Source: UBA10677 sp045532295
GTDB taxonomy: Bacteria; Bacillota; Clostridia; Christensenellales; Pumilibacteraceae
DNA: 64,000 bases
NCBI GenBank assembly: GCA_045532295.1
Contig: JAZSFP010000027.1
Location: forward strand, 1 to 64,000
Direction of reading: 5' to 3'
Both the position numbers and the translations under genes were made by a program. Under the pieces are notes generated by a model. The model had not been told where the DNA came from, ran no database searches, and saw nothing but the letters and a program-made list of their open reading frames with translations. Shown one piece after another: positions 52,861 to 61,152 of this stretch. The first letter of the stretch is position 1. The number at the start of each line of letters is the position of its first letter.

Positions 52861-53961
52861 ATGAACATTAAAACTTTAATTGACGCGCTTAAAATTATCG
52901 AAGTTGAAGAAACTATTACCATCCAAGACCTTATGCGTTTTGGAAGTAATTGCGCTGATTCAGCGGAAGTAATGATTTACCTTGTTAAAAGGGGTATATT
53001 CCGTGACGCAGGTAACGGCGAGTACGATATTTACGGCGACGACGAGGAAATCAAGAGAATAAAGAAAGAACATAATCTTTTAGCAAGACGGCTTAATATA
53101 AAGCAAGCGCGCGACGCGACTGAAAAACTGAATACGGCGCATATTGACCTTTTGCGTAGAGTTATGAAAAGTAGCGAGCGGTATTCCGCTCTTGCCCAGA
53201 TTGAGAAATTACTAATGAACGATATGCGCAGTTGGGAAATAGTGGAAATCGTAGACGACGAGATTATCGTTAGAATAAACGAGGCTGACTTTAAGGTTTT
53301 AGAGACGGAAATAAAGAACGCGGAACGCATTAAACACCGCGCGCAAAAACGCGAGCGAAGAAAGGCTTATCGTGATGAAACTACTCGTCGCGCGAGCGAG
53401 GACGAGATCGTTGAGCACGACGAAGAAACGAGAAGGCTTTTGGAGGAAATAGAGCGAGAGCAAAAGGCGGACGACGAGGCTGAGGCTAAGGAAGAGGCGG
53501 AGGCGAGAGCGGAAAGCGCAGAGCCTGATATTCCCGACTTTTCCGCAATAGCGCAAAGAGCGGGCGAACTTTTAGGCAAGAAAAAGACGGACGAACAAGA
53601 GAAGAAAGATAAGGATATTTTCCTTTATACTTTCCAAGGCGTAACCGGTGAGGCTGTAAACGGCAAAATATCGTCCGACCAAAACGTAGTTGCGCTTATT
53701 ATGGACGTTTCGCTCTTGGCGAAAGAGAGAAGAGAAGAAGTGTTCGGCTCGGAGGGCTTGCCTTTTGAAATACTTCGCAATATAAATTCTAACCTCGATA
53801 AACTTGCTACCGTGTACGCGCACGACGGCGAAAAACAAATACTGCTCAAGTGGAAGGATTCCTTCAAAAAACAAATCGACGACGTGATTTTCTCGCATCA
53901 GTGCTTAGGTTTCCCTATTAAGTTTACCTTAATGCTTGCCGACGAGAGCGGAGATAACTAA
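52861..53961 (+). CDS. Hypothetical charged protein with N-terminal winged-helix-like segment
   Basis: 366 aa, not recognised, no membrane segment. Residues 5-55 (TIQDLMRFGSNCADSAEVMI, then LVKRGIFRD) could be a small winged helix. Residues about 100-240 are very rich in Arg, Lys and Glu with coiled-coil character (ERIKHRAQKRERRKAYRDE, EEIEREQKADDEAEAKEE). The C-terminal ~110 residues form a separate globular domain (FLYTFQGVTGEAVNGKISS). Last gene of the 48.8-54.0 kb operon, 12 nt after the lipoprotein gene. Confidence 0.75.
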   Translation: MNIKTLIDALKIIEVEETITIQDLMRFGSNCADSAEVMIYLVKRGIFRDAGNGEYDIYGDDEEIKRIKKEHNLLARRLNIKQARDATEKLNTAHIDLLRRVMKSSERYSALAQIEKLLMNDMRSWEIVEIVDDEIIVRINEADFKVLETEIKNAERIKHRAQKRERRKAYRDETTRRASEDEIVEHDEETRRLLEEIEREQKADDEAEAKEEAEARAESAEPDIPDFSAIAQRAGELLGKKKTDEQEKKDKDIFLYTFQGVTGEAVNGKISSDQNVVALIMDVSLLAKERREEVFGSEGLPFEILRNINSNLDKLATVYAHDGEKQILLKWKDSFKKQIDDVIFSHQCLGFPIKFTLMLADESGDN

Positions 53962-53973
53962 TAAACGAATAAA

Positions 53974-54007
53974 AAACCGACCTTTTATTAAGAGGTCGGC
54001 TTTTTTT
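53974..54007. terminator. Bidirectional terminator before trmO
   Basis: CCGACCT/AGGTCGG stem with T runs on both sides. Confidence 0.9.
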
Positions 54008-54683
54008 ATATCTTTTTAACCGCGGTAACGGTAGCGGTGGCGTCTTTGACGAAAAAGGAAATATCAAAATCCGCGAACGCCATAGAATAAATTCTTTCGT
54101 CGTCGTGATAAGAGGGGCGAGGGTCGTCGGCAATGCACTCGATTACCGCTTGTCGTTTCTCTTCCGGGAGCAAAGAGAGTAGCGACGGGGGAAAGTCAAC
54201 GCAAAGACGATGCTCTTTTTCGCTGTCGGCAAAGCCCCCTACGGCTGAAGGCACGCTGTCGGCAAAGGGCAGATAGGGTTTAATATCAAGAACGGGAGTG
54301 CCGTCTATTAAGTCCGCGCCCGAAATCACGAGCGAAATACCGTCGACCTTTTCTATTTTTTCGATTTTTACGCAGGTAAGCCCTATTCTGTTGGGTCTAT
54401 ACGGTGAGCGAGTAGCGAAAACTCCGCGACGAGCGTTCCCACCAAGACGAGGCGGACGAACGGTAAGAGAAACGCTATCCTCCTTTACTTTAGAAAACTG
54501 AAAGATAACCCAAGCGTGAGAAAATCCCTCTAATCCCACAAACGCTTCGGGGCGATTGTAGGGAGGGAAAAACTCTATTTTTGCTTTGAGAGACGGCGCT
54601 CTTCCGCTTTGACGGGGAACGCCGAATTTATCCTTAAAATCCGAGCGAACTACCCCGATAGGTTTGATTAAAAATTCTTCCAT
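54006..54683 (-). CDS. trmO: tRNA (N6-threonylcarbamoyladenosine37-N6)-methyltransferase TrmO
   Basis: 225 aa. It methylates t6A37 of tRNA(Thr) to m6t6A. The TsaA/TrmO beta-barrel motifs are IKPIGVVRSDFKDKFGVPRQ at the start, LEGFSHAWVIFQF, RPPRLGGNARRGVFATRSPYRPNRIGLT and DGTPVLDIKPYLPF. No good Shine-Dalgarno precedes the ATG; a TATTAA box about 15 nt upstream suggests a very short leader. The downstream terminator is shared with the convergent operon. Confidence 0.93.
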   Translation of the reverse strand: MEEFLIKPIGVVRSDFKDKFGVPRQSGRAPSLKAKIEFFPPYNRPEAFVGLEGFSHAWVIFQFSKVKEDSVSLTVRPPRLGGNARRGVFATRSPYRPNRIGLTCVKIEKIEKVDGISLVISGADLIDGTPVLDIKPYLPFADSVPSAVGGFADSEKEHRLCVDFPPSLLSLLPEEKRQAVIECIADDPRPSYHDDERIYSMAFADFDISFFVKDATATVTAVKKI

Positions 54684-54753
54684 AGGTCACGAAAAAGTTA
54701 ATACGGTATACTTTTTTTGCGACAAAAACCGCAAAAACAAGCAAAACGAGAGG

Positions 54754-55692
54754 TTATTTTTCGAATACTGTCTTAAATATTATATCTTGGGCGTAGTCGC
54801 CGAAGTTCTTGCCGAAGAGGTTTATTCCTCCGCGATGAACGGCGTCTTTTTTAACGCCGATTTTAATGGACACGTAGGGATTATCAAAAAGATGAAGGTT
54901 GTCAAGGTTGATATAACTTAAGAACTCGTTGTTCATCGTCGTACCCGTTTTTGATACGTGCCAGTTAGTGAGAGTGCCGTACTGCGTGTGGGTGCTTGGC
55001 CAAAAGGGAGGATTGAATTGTCCCTTTCTTCCACCGAAGTCGCCCGGGCAAGTCCAAGTGCCTATTTCGATATCGTTAATCCAAACGGTAATGTCCGACT
55101 TAAAGTTATTGTTGTAAAGGGGCGCTTCAGAGCAAGCCTCAAAAGAAAGTTCCAAGCGTTTAATTTTCTTCTTTAAATTGCTCGTGGGAACGCGGTACTC
55201 AAGTTGTCCGTGCGAAAACCACAAAAGTTCAGCGTCGAAACGCTTAGGCGAGAAGAAAAGCGCGGGGTCGTCGTCTAAGCCTATGTGAGCGTCCTTGCTT
55301 GCCATACCGCAGGGCGCGGAAATATCGTGGTAAGAAGAGAACGCGCCGATGGGAATACGCTCTTCGTGAGAAATCTTATCCTCCATTTCGCTTGCGGTAA
55401 TTTGGTCGAACAGCGTAATCTCGATTTTGTCGCAACTGCGGTAACAAGTACGCGTTTTACCCGAAGTAGAATAGTTAACTTCGGTAAAAATTAGCCCCGC
55501 TTTTTCCAGCATATTGATATTGAGCGCAGTGGAAGAAATGGGTTGATTGAGCGATAGCGCAATCTCTTTTACCGACATACTCGAAAACAGCAAAAGCCGT
55601 AAAATATCCAGCCTTACGGGCGAAGACAACGCTTTTGCAAGTTCAATAAGTCTTTCCTCTTCGTCAATACTCGCTACTACTGAGTTTAACAT
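54754..55692 (-). CDS. ArsR-type regulator with a large C-terminal ligand-like domain
   Basis: 312 aa from the ATG at 55692 (AGAGAGGGA before it); a longer frame to 55794 would cross the promoter. Residues 10-85 are a winged helix of ArsR type (LAKALSSPVRLDILRLLLFS, VKEIALSLNQPISSTALNINMLEKAG). Residues about 110-312 are a beta-rich domain with many aromatic residues (LEYRVPTSNLKKKIKRLELS, then WINDIEIGTWTCPGDFGG), like a carbohydrate-binding jelly roll. ArsR proteins are usually about 100 aa, so the fusion suggests direct sugar sensing. Divergent from the GH2/sugar-import genes. Confidence 0.82.
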   Translation of the reverse strand: MLNSVVASIDEEERLIELAKALSSPVRLDILRLLLFSSMSVKEIALSLNQPISSTALNINMLEKAGLIFTEVNYSTSGKTRTCYRSCDKIEITLFDQITASEMEDKISHEERIPIGAFSSYHDISAPCGMASKDAHIGLDDDPALFFSPKRFDAELLWFSHGQLEYRVPTSNLKKKIKRLELSFEACSEAPLYNNNFKSDITVWINDIEIGTWTCPGDFGGRKGQFNPPFWPSTHTQYGTLTNWHVSKTGTTMNNEFLSYINLDNLHLFDNPYVSIKIGVKKDAVHRGGINLFGKNFGDYAQDIIFKTVFEK

Positions 55693-55726
55693 AGTTTCCC
55701 TCTCTAAAATCCGTTTATTTAAGTAC

Positions 55727-55755
55727 AGTATAACAAACCTTTCCTCTCTTGTCAA
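55727..55755 (-). promoter_or_regulatory. Promoter of the ArsR-type gene
   Basis: TTGACA (55755-55750), 17-nt spacer, TATACT (55732-55727) on the minus strand. Confidence 0.8.
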
Positions 55756-55765
55756 CCAAATTAAA

Positions 55766-55809
55766 ACAAGATTTTTGAAAAACCTCGCCAGCAAAAAACA
55801 AGATTTTTG
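55766..55809. promoter_or_regulatory. Direct-repeat operator candidate
   Basis: ACAAGATTTTTG occurs at 55766-55777 and 55798-55809, 32 bp apart (about three helical turns), 10 bp from the -35 box of the ArsR-type gene. A second feature in this 343-bp gap is a near-perfect inverted repeat GGTATTCCATAA/TTATGGAAACC at about 55879-55930. Either could bind the regulator. Confidence 0.5.
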
Positions 55810-55932
55810 GAATAACGAGCCAAAACGCCTATATTAAGGATAACGCGCGTATAAGAAATCGTTTGATAAAAAGGGTATTCCATAAGTTTTGGTTTAAGTG
55901 AAATTAATTTTAGGGTTTTTTATGGAAACCTA

Positions 55933-56000
55933 TTGCGCGAAAAATTTAGATGATTTATAATAAGAATACGAAAGATAACAAAGGGCTTTTTGCGCCCTTT
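55933..56000 (+). promoter_or_regulatory. GH2 promoter with terminator-like leader hairpin
   Basis: TTGCGC (55933-55938), 17-nt spacer, TATAAT (55956-55961). The leader has AAAGGGC/GCCCTTT (55980-56000) followed by TTGC, 35 nt before the ATG, a possible weak attenuator. Confidence 0.5.
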
Positions 56001-56035
56001 TGCAAGAGAAAGAATAAAAGGAGAAAGCGCGGAAA

Positions 56036-57724
56036 ATGAGACTGGAATTCCCCAATCCCCAACAAAAAAGAGCGAGATGGCAACCGCTTAACGGAGAGTG
56101 GGATTTTTGCTTTGGAAAAGAATTATCCGACGAGTTGCTTAAGATAGAAGTTCCCTTTGCCTACCAAACGGAAAAAAGTGGTATAAACGATAAGACAGAC
56201 CACGAGTTCGTAGTATATAGAAGAGCGTTCACGCTTAACGACGACCTTAAAAAGTGCAAGAAAATCACGATTAGGTTTTTAGCGGTGGACAACGAGTGTT
56301 GGGTTTTCGTAAACGGCAAGGAAGTTTGCTCGCATAAGGGCGGTTACGCAGGATTTAGCGCAGATATTACCCCGTATTTAGTGGACGGTGAGCAAGAAAT
56401 CGTAGTTAAGGTATTCGATAGCAAGTCCGCCGAGCAACCCCGAGGCAAACAGACCTATCGCGAAACGCCCTTTGAGTGTTGGTATTATCCGACGACGGGC
56501 ATTTGGCAAAGCGTTTGGCTTGAGGGAAACGACGGCGACTATATAAGCGATATTCGTTTTACCCCTAATATTGACAGTGGCGAAGTAAAAATTGAACTTA
56601 CTTCCGCGTATAAAACTGCAAACAGGGCGATAGTAGAAGTAAAGACCGAGCAAGGCGACAAAGCGGTGGAAATCTTGCTTAAAGAAGGCAAGGGCGAAAC
56701 GACGGGCGTTTTTACGAAAAGCGGAAAGGCGAGCGAAGAGGAACTTTGGAGCGACGAAAATCCCAAACTTTTCCCTACGGTAGTAAAACTTATGGACGAA
56801 GACGCGGTAGTGGACGAGATGGAAACATATATTTTCTACCGCAAAATCGAGACCAAGGGCAATACGATTTACCTTAACGACAAGCCGTTAAAACTTAAGA
56901 TGCTACTCGATCAAGGCTACTGGAGAGAAAGTAGTATTACTCCTCCCTCTCACGAGGCGCTAAAACACGACATTGAAGTTAGTAAAGCGATGGGCTTTAA
57001 CGGAGCGAGAAAGCATCAAAAGGTAGAAGATCCCTACTTTAACTACTACGCAGACCTTCTTGGGTTCTTCGTTTGGGCGGAAACGCCGAGCGCGTATGCG
57101 TATACGGAAAAATCCAAGAGCGAAATAACCGAACTTCAAAAGGAGATTGTAAGAAAGAACTACAATAACCCCTCGGTAATAGCCTACGTGCCTTTCAACG
57201 AAAGTTGGGGAATTCCGGGCATAATAAATGAAAAGGAAGTTCAAAAGTTCGTTTGCGATATACATACGCTAACTAAAAAAATGGATCAAACGAGATTGTG
57301 TATGACCAACGACGGTTGGGAAAACCTCGCGTGTAGCGACGTAATAACCGTACACGACTATTCTGCTCGAGGCGACGACTTCGACGAGAAGTACACGGAC
57401 TTCCACGGCGAAATAATCCCGCAACTCAATAAAAGGGTTATGGCTCAGGGCGAAACGCTCCCCGATAAACCGATAATGCTCACCGAGTACGGCGGAATAT
57501 CATTAAGTAACGGCAACGGCTGGGGCTACGGTCAGAGCGAGAGCGGAGAAGACGCGTTTATGGAAAGGTTTGAAATCCTGCTAAAGCGCGCAAGCAAGTT
57601 CTTCTGCGGAGTATGTTACACGCAGATTAGCGACTGCGAACAAGAGGTTAACGGTTTGCTTGACGCCGACCACAAGCCTAAGTTCAGTATCGAAAGAATA
57701 CGCGCTATAATGGAAAAATATTAA
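56036..57724 (+). CDS. GH2-family beta-glycosidase, short form
   Basis: 562 aa, no signal peptide. A sugar-binding jelly-roll domain (1-170), an Ig-like domain (170-270) and a TIM barrel (270-562) follow in GH2 order. AYVPFNESWG carries the acid/base Glu389 and IMLTEYGGIS carries the nucleophile Glu484. It lacks the C-terminal domains of long beta-galactosidases. The activity could be beta-galactosidase, beta-glucuronidase, beta-mannosidase or alpha-L-arabinopyranosidase. It precedes the sugar-import operon, so it probably hydrolyses an imported oligosaccharide. Confidence 0.9.
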   Translation: MRLEFPNPQQKRARWQPLNGEWDFCFGKELSDELLKIEVPFAYQTEKSGINDKTDHEFVVYRRAFTLNDDLKKCKKITIRFLAVDNECWVFVNGKEVCSHKGGYAGFSADITPYLVDGEQEIVVKVFDSKSAEQPRGKQTYRETPFECWYYPTTGIWQSVWLEGNDGDYISDIRFTPNIDSGEVKIELTSAYKTANRAIVEVKTEQGDKAVEILLKEGKGETTGVFTKSGKASEEELWSDENPKLFPTVVKLMDEDAVVDEMETYIFYRKIETKGNTIYLNDKPLKLKMLLDQGYWRESSITPPSHEALKHDIEVSKAMGFNGARKHQKVEDPYFNYYADLLGFFVWAETPSAYAYTEKSKSEITELQKEIVRKNYNNPSVIAYVPFNESWGIPGIINEKEVQKFVCDIHTLTKKMDQTRLCMTNDGWENLACSDVITVHDYSARGDDFDEKYTDFHGEIIPQLNKRVMAQGETLPDKPIMLTEYGGISLSNGNGWGYGQSESGEDAFMERFEILLKRASKFFCGVCYTQISDCEQEVNGLLDADHKPKFSIERIRAIMEKY

Positions 57725-57728
57725 AAAT

Positions 57729-57789
57729 CGCGAGAAAAGGGTACCCTTTTCGTGTATCTTAACTATAAGATACAAAAAACACTCACAAG
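57729..57789 (+). promoter_or_regulatory. Copy 2 of the 60-bp double-palindrome leader element
   Basis: Nearly identical to 3088-3147 (minus strand). It has the 18-bp palindrome at 57734-57751 and a perfect hairpin GTATCTTAACTATAAGATAC at 57754-57773, then AAAAAACACTCACAAG. It lies 48 nt before the binding-lipoprotein start and 4 nt after the GH2 stop. A small GAAA-loop hairpin (57798-57809, AGCG/CGCT) follows and also resembles a cre core. Confidence 0.7.
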
Positions 57790-57837
57790 GTAAACGGAGC
57801 GGAAACGCTTTAGAAAATAATTTACAAGGAGAACGAA

Positions 57838-59817
57838 ATGAAAAAAATTATTAGTTTAATTCTGGCAGTTATGATGGCAATGAGTTGCGCAAGTTTGTTC
57901 GTAGGTTGCGTTGACAACTCTCAATCGGTTAACTTCTGGGTAATGGGCTCGTCCGAGCAACTTGATATGTACACCAGAGTAACCGACGTGTTTAACGAAA
58001 CTTACGGAAAAGAGCACGGCATTTACGTAGCAGTTTCGCAAAAGCCCAACGCCTCTTATGAAGAACTTATCAAAATCAGCGCGTCCTCGACGCAAGGCCC
58101 TGACGTAATGCTCGTAGCAGACGCAGCGCTTAAGACCTGGATCGTAGGTAAGTATTTCGGCAATATTCAACAAGAACTTGACGCGGCAGAAGACGTAAGC
58201 ATTGACGACATAATGGACAACACCCTCCGTCGTCTTCGTTACGACGAGGCAACCAACACCTCTAACCTTGACGATCCCCTTTACGGTATGCCTATTGACG
58301 CTCAGCCTACCGCTCTTTACTATAATAAGACGATGCTTGAAAAAGCAGGTATTATCGTAATTTCCGTTGACGCGGAGGACCTTGAGGCGTTCAACGCAGG
58401 AACTAAAGCGGACAACACCGGTAAAACAAAGGCTCAACTCGTAGCAGAGTATAAGCAAAAGTATCCTCAATATTCCGCTAAGTACGACGGCTTTGCTGAA
58501 ATGGAAAAAATCCCTGCTAAAGGTTTCTTCCGTGAAATTCCTTACTTCTATAACGAAGAAGAGCCCGAGAATACTGAGGGCTGGCAGGTAGTAGACGCAA
58601 CTGAAGTCCTTATCTTTAATAACCGTATCGCAATGAACTGGGACGAAGTTGAAGATGTTTCGATGCTCTTTACCGGCGAATACAACCCCAAAGCAGGTGA
58701 GAACGTTAATAACAACCCCGTAACCGACTACGGAACTAACTACGGTTACTTCACCGAGTGGTGGTTCAACTACGGCTGGTCGGTAGGTGGAGACTGTCTT
58801 AACGACCTTACGGGCGAAGGCGACTGGAACTTCTCTCTTCTTGACCCTAACCCCAACTACGTGGTAATGGACGGAACTTTCACCGGTGATACCGGTACCG
58901 TTTATAACGAAGGCGACACTATCGGTTTCGTTGACAAAATGAATATCAACAAGGTAGGAAACGAATACGAAGTTCTTACCCCCATTGAGACGGGCGTAAA
59001 CGCAGGCGACTACGCTCACGCAGGCGATAGCACTCTTACTCCCGTAGGAGTTCGTCAAACCGTTCTTGACGCAGTAGAGGCTGGCACGCTCGTTGCTATT
59101 CCTTCTACTCGCGACGCGTTCAACCGTTACCTTAAACTCGGCGCAGACCAAACGGCTCTTATTGACGGCGAGGGCGGACTTGATATTTCCCCCAACCCCA
59201 ACACTTTCTCTTCCCGTACCTCAATGAACTACTTCTTCTCGGGCAAACTTGCTTTCTTGGCTAATACTTCCGTTTATATGGCTCCCCTTTCCGAAGAGGC
59301 TAAATTGCGTAACTTTGAGTGGGACGTTGCGCCTCTCGTTCGCTACAAGAGATATACCGACCCCTCCGACCCCTATTGCGACGAAATCGACGCTATCGGT
59401 AAAGAGGCAGGACACTCCAACGCTCAAAGCGCGGTAATCAGATACGAAAGTCCCAAGAAAAAAAAGGCTGCAGCGTTCATTAAGTGGTTCGCAAGCCGTG
59501 AGGGTCAAGCAATCCGCGCATCGCTCGGTTTCTTCCCCAACCAAAAAGACCTTCTTGACGATATCGAGTTCCCCGGTTACGCCGCTAAGAACGCAGTAGT
59601 GTTTGCTGAGGCTCTTGAGTATCAAGGCCCCGGCGACTGGTGGTATATGCCTGACCACGCTTGGGTAGAAGAGTGGTGCGTAGACCTTAACGCAGAGGTT
59701 CGTAACGGTAGAGACCTCTCCTATAACGACTGGATCCAAGGTATCCCCGGCAACGGTCCTTGCATTACCGCAACCAACACTTACTTAAAGAGATACAAAG
59801 ACATCGAAAGAGGCTAA
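57838..59817 (+). CDS. Large extracellular sugar-binding lipoprotein of an ABC importer
   Basis: 659 aa, longer than the usual 420-450. A signal sequence ends FVGC (Cys24), a weak lipobox. The body matches family 1-type sugar-binding proteins: VNFWVMGSSEQLDMYTRVTD at the start, GPDVMLVADAALKTWI, GMPIDAQPTALYYNKTMLEKAG and KKKAAAFIKWFASREGQAI near the C-terminus. Insertions near residues 185-240 and 320-400 explain the size and suggest a large ligand such as a branched oligosaccharide. AAGGAG precedes the ATG. Two permease genes follow after a repeat-filled gap. Confidence 0.9.
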   Translation: MKKIISLILAVMMAMSCASLFVGCVDNSQSVNFWVMGSSEQLDMYTRVTDVFNETYGKEHGIYVAVSQKPNASYEELIKISASSTQGPDVMLVADAALKTWIVGKYFGNIQQELDAAEDVSIDDIMDNTLRRLRYDEATNTSNLDDPLYGMPIDAQPTALYYNKTMLEKAGIIVISVDAEDLEAFNAGTKADNTGKTKAQLVAEYKQKYPQYSAKYDGFAEMEKIPAKGFFREIPYFYNEEEPENTEGWQVVDATEVLIFNNRIAMNWDEVEDVSMLFTGEYNPKAGENVNNNPVTDYGTNYGYFTEWWFNYGWSVGGDCLNDLTGEGDWNFSLLDPNPNYVVMDGTFTGDTGTVYNEGDTIGFVDKMNINKVGNEYEVLTPIETGVNAGDYAHAGDSTLTPVGVRQTVLDAVEAGTLVAIPSTRDAFNRYLKLGADQTALIDGEGGLDISPNPNTFSSRTSMNYFFSGKLAFLANTSVYMAPLSEEAKLRNFEWDVAPLVRYKRYTDPSDPYCDEIDAIGKEAGHSNAQSAVIRYESPKKKKAAAFIKWFASREGQAIRASLGFFPNQKDLLDDIEFPGYAAKNAVVFAEALEYQGPGDWWYMPDHAWVEEWCVDLNAEVRNGRDLSYNDWIQGIPGNGPCITATNTYLKRYKDIERG

Positions 59818-59836
59818 TAAACGCAAAATCTGCGTC

Positions 59837-60102
59837 GCAATACTTCACAACCTCTCGGTTGCGTACTTCTCGGTACGCGCCCTCGATTGTTGTTCGTCTT
59901 GCTCGCATCTATTGCGTTTATAAACGAGCGATAAACTTCGCAATACTTCGTCAGTGGCTCGTGGGTGCTCGGTTACGTACGTCCTTGTACGCGCCCTCGC
60001 CCCACTTCGCCCTTTCCTCGTCTTGCTTGTTTCTCACTCGTTTAACATAGACCAAACCGAGCGGAGCGAGAAGACACTCCCGTTTGCACGGACGAGTGTA
60101 TC
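59837..60102. repeat. Imperfect tandem hairpin repeats between binding-protein and permease genes
   Basis: Two diverged units share GCAATACTTC (59837, 59940), a core CTCGGTTGCGTAC-TTCTC-GGTACGC (59854) or CTCGGTTACGTAC-GTCCT-TGTACGC (59968), CCCTCG and CGTCTTGCT (59895, 60019). The core matches the 48.5-kb repeats with paired base changes that keep the stem. The block ends in CCGAGCGGAGCGAG...CGAGTGTATCT, related to the element at 3229-3328. No gene lies in 59818-60194. Confidence 0.75.
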
Positions 60103-60194
60103 TAAATTAAAAAATCGACGAAATTCGCTTTACGGGGCAAGAGGTAATTCTTGTCCCAGGAGCGAAGGATAAAATTAAGGAGATAAAAAGAAAA

Positions 60195-61139
60195 ATGAAC
60201 CATCTTGCTTACGTGCATCAGCGAACTGAGGCAGAAAAAAGGGCGCGTCAAAGAAAGATAATCAAAAGAAACATAATAGGAACGGCGATGGCAAGTCCGC
60301 CCTTTATCGGATTTTTATGCTTTTCGCTTTTCCCTATGTTAGTATCGCTTTATATGTCTTTTCACGAACTGCACTCGTACAATATGAGTTACGCAGTATT
60401 CGTGGGCTTTGACAACTTTGTAGATGTATTCAAAGACCCGATGCTATATAAATCAATAGGAAATACGCTTTACTACTGCATAAGCGTTCCCATTAACCTT
60501 TGTTTCCAAGTCTTTTTAGCGAATACGCTTTCAAAGAAACTTGCAGGTGGAAAGATTGCAAAGATTATAATGTTTATGCCCCAAGTTTGTTCGGGCGTAG
60601 CGGTAACTTTGATGTGGCAGTGGATTTTCGAGGGTAACTACGGTGTAATCAATACCTTCCTTCACGCAATCGGACTTCCCAAAATCGGCTTTATGTACGA
60701 CAAAAACTGGTTTATTCCTGCCGTTCTTATCATAAGTTTGTGGACGCACGGAACGAACATCGTACTTCTTGAGTCTGCGTTCGTAAACGTAAACAAGAGT
60801 TTGCAAGAGGCTGCGAGAATTGACGGAGCGAACGAGCGCCAAGTATTTTGGAAGATAACTCTTCCCGCTCTTACTCCCACCATTTTCTATATCTTCACGA
60901 TGAACCTTATTGCCGCTCTTCAAGAGCAAACGACGATGCAAATCATTACGACCAACGGCGTAGGACCTGACCATAGAGCGCTAACGCTCGTGTACTACGT
61001 CTACCGTATGGCGTTCACGCATACGACTACGATGGGTATGGGTATGAGTTGCGCGCTCAGTTGGTACGTAGCGATAGTAATTTTGATTATAACGAGAATT
61101 AACTTCTGGGCAAGTAGATTCTGGGTTAACTACGATTAA
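60195..61139 (+). CDS. Sugar ABC transporter permease (MalF/LacF type)
   Basis: 314 aa with six membrane helices. The conserved EAA loop EAARIDGANERQVFWKITLP, which contacts the ATPase, is near residue 210. It forms a pair with the next gene to carry the sugar bound by the lipoprotein at 57838. A leader AAGGAG precedes the ATG. The 377-bp repeat-filled gap before it may set different expression levels from the binding protein. Confidence 0.95.
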   Translation: MNHLAYVHQRTEAEKRARQRKIIKRNIIGTAMASPPFIGFLCFSLFPMLVSLYMSFHELHSYNMSYAVFVGFDNFVDVFKDPMLYKSIGNTLYYCISVPINLCFQVFLANTLSKKLAGGKIAKIIMFMPQVCSGVAVTLMWQWIFEGNYGVINTFLHAIGLPKIGFMYDKNWFIPAVLIISLWTHGTNIVLLESAFVNVNKSLQEAARIDGANERQVFWKITLPALTPTIFYIFTMNLIAALQEQTTMQIITTNGVGPDHRALTLVYYVYRMAFTHTTTMGMGMSCALSWYVAIVILIITRINFWASRFWVNYD

Positions 61140-61152
61140 GGAGGTATTTATT

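Noticed and set aside
54684..54753. tRNA or small RNA gene in the gap between trmO and the ArsR-type gene
   Set aside because: No cloverleaf or stable stem was found; the 70 bp appear to hold only the trmO promoter.
57856..59151. 431-aa minus-strand frame
   Set aside because: It lies fully opposite the sugar-binding lipoprotein gene, has no family resemblance and no ribosome binding site, and arises from codon bias.
59837..60102. Possible CRISPR array
   Set aside because: The units are long, diverged and of unequal period; they are hairpin repeats.
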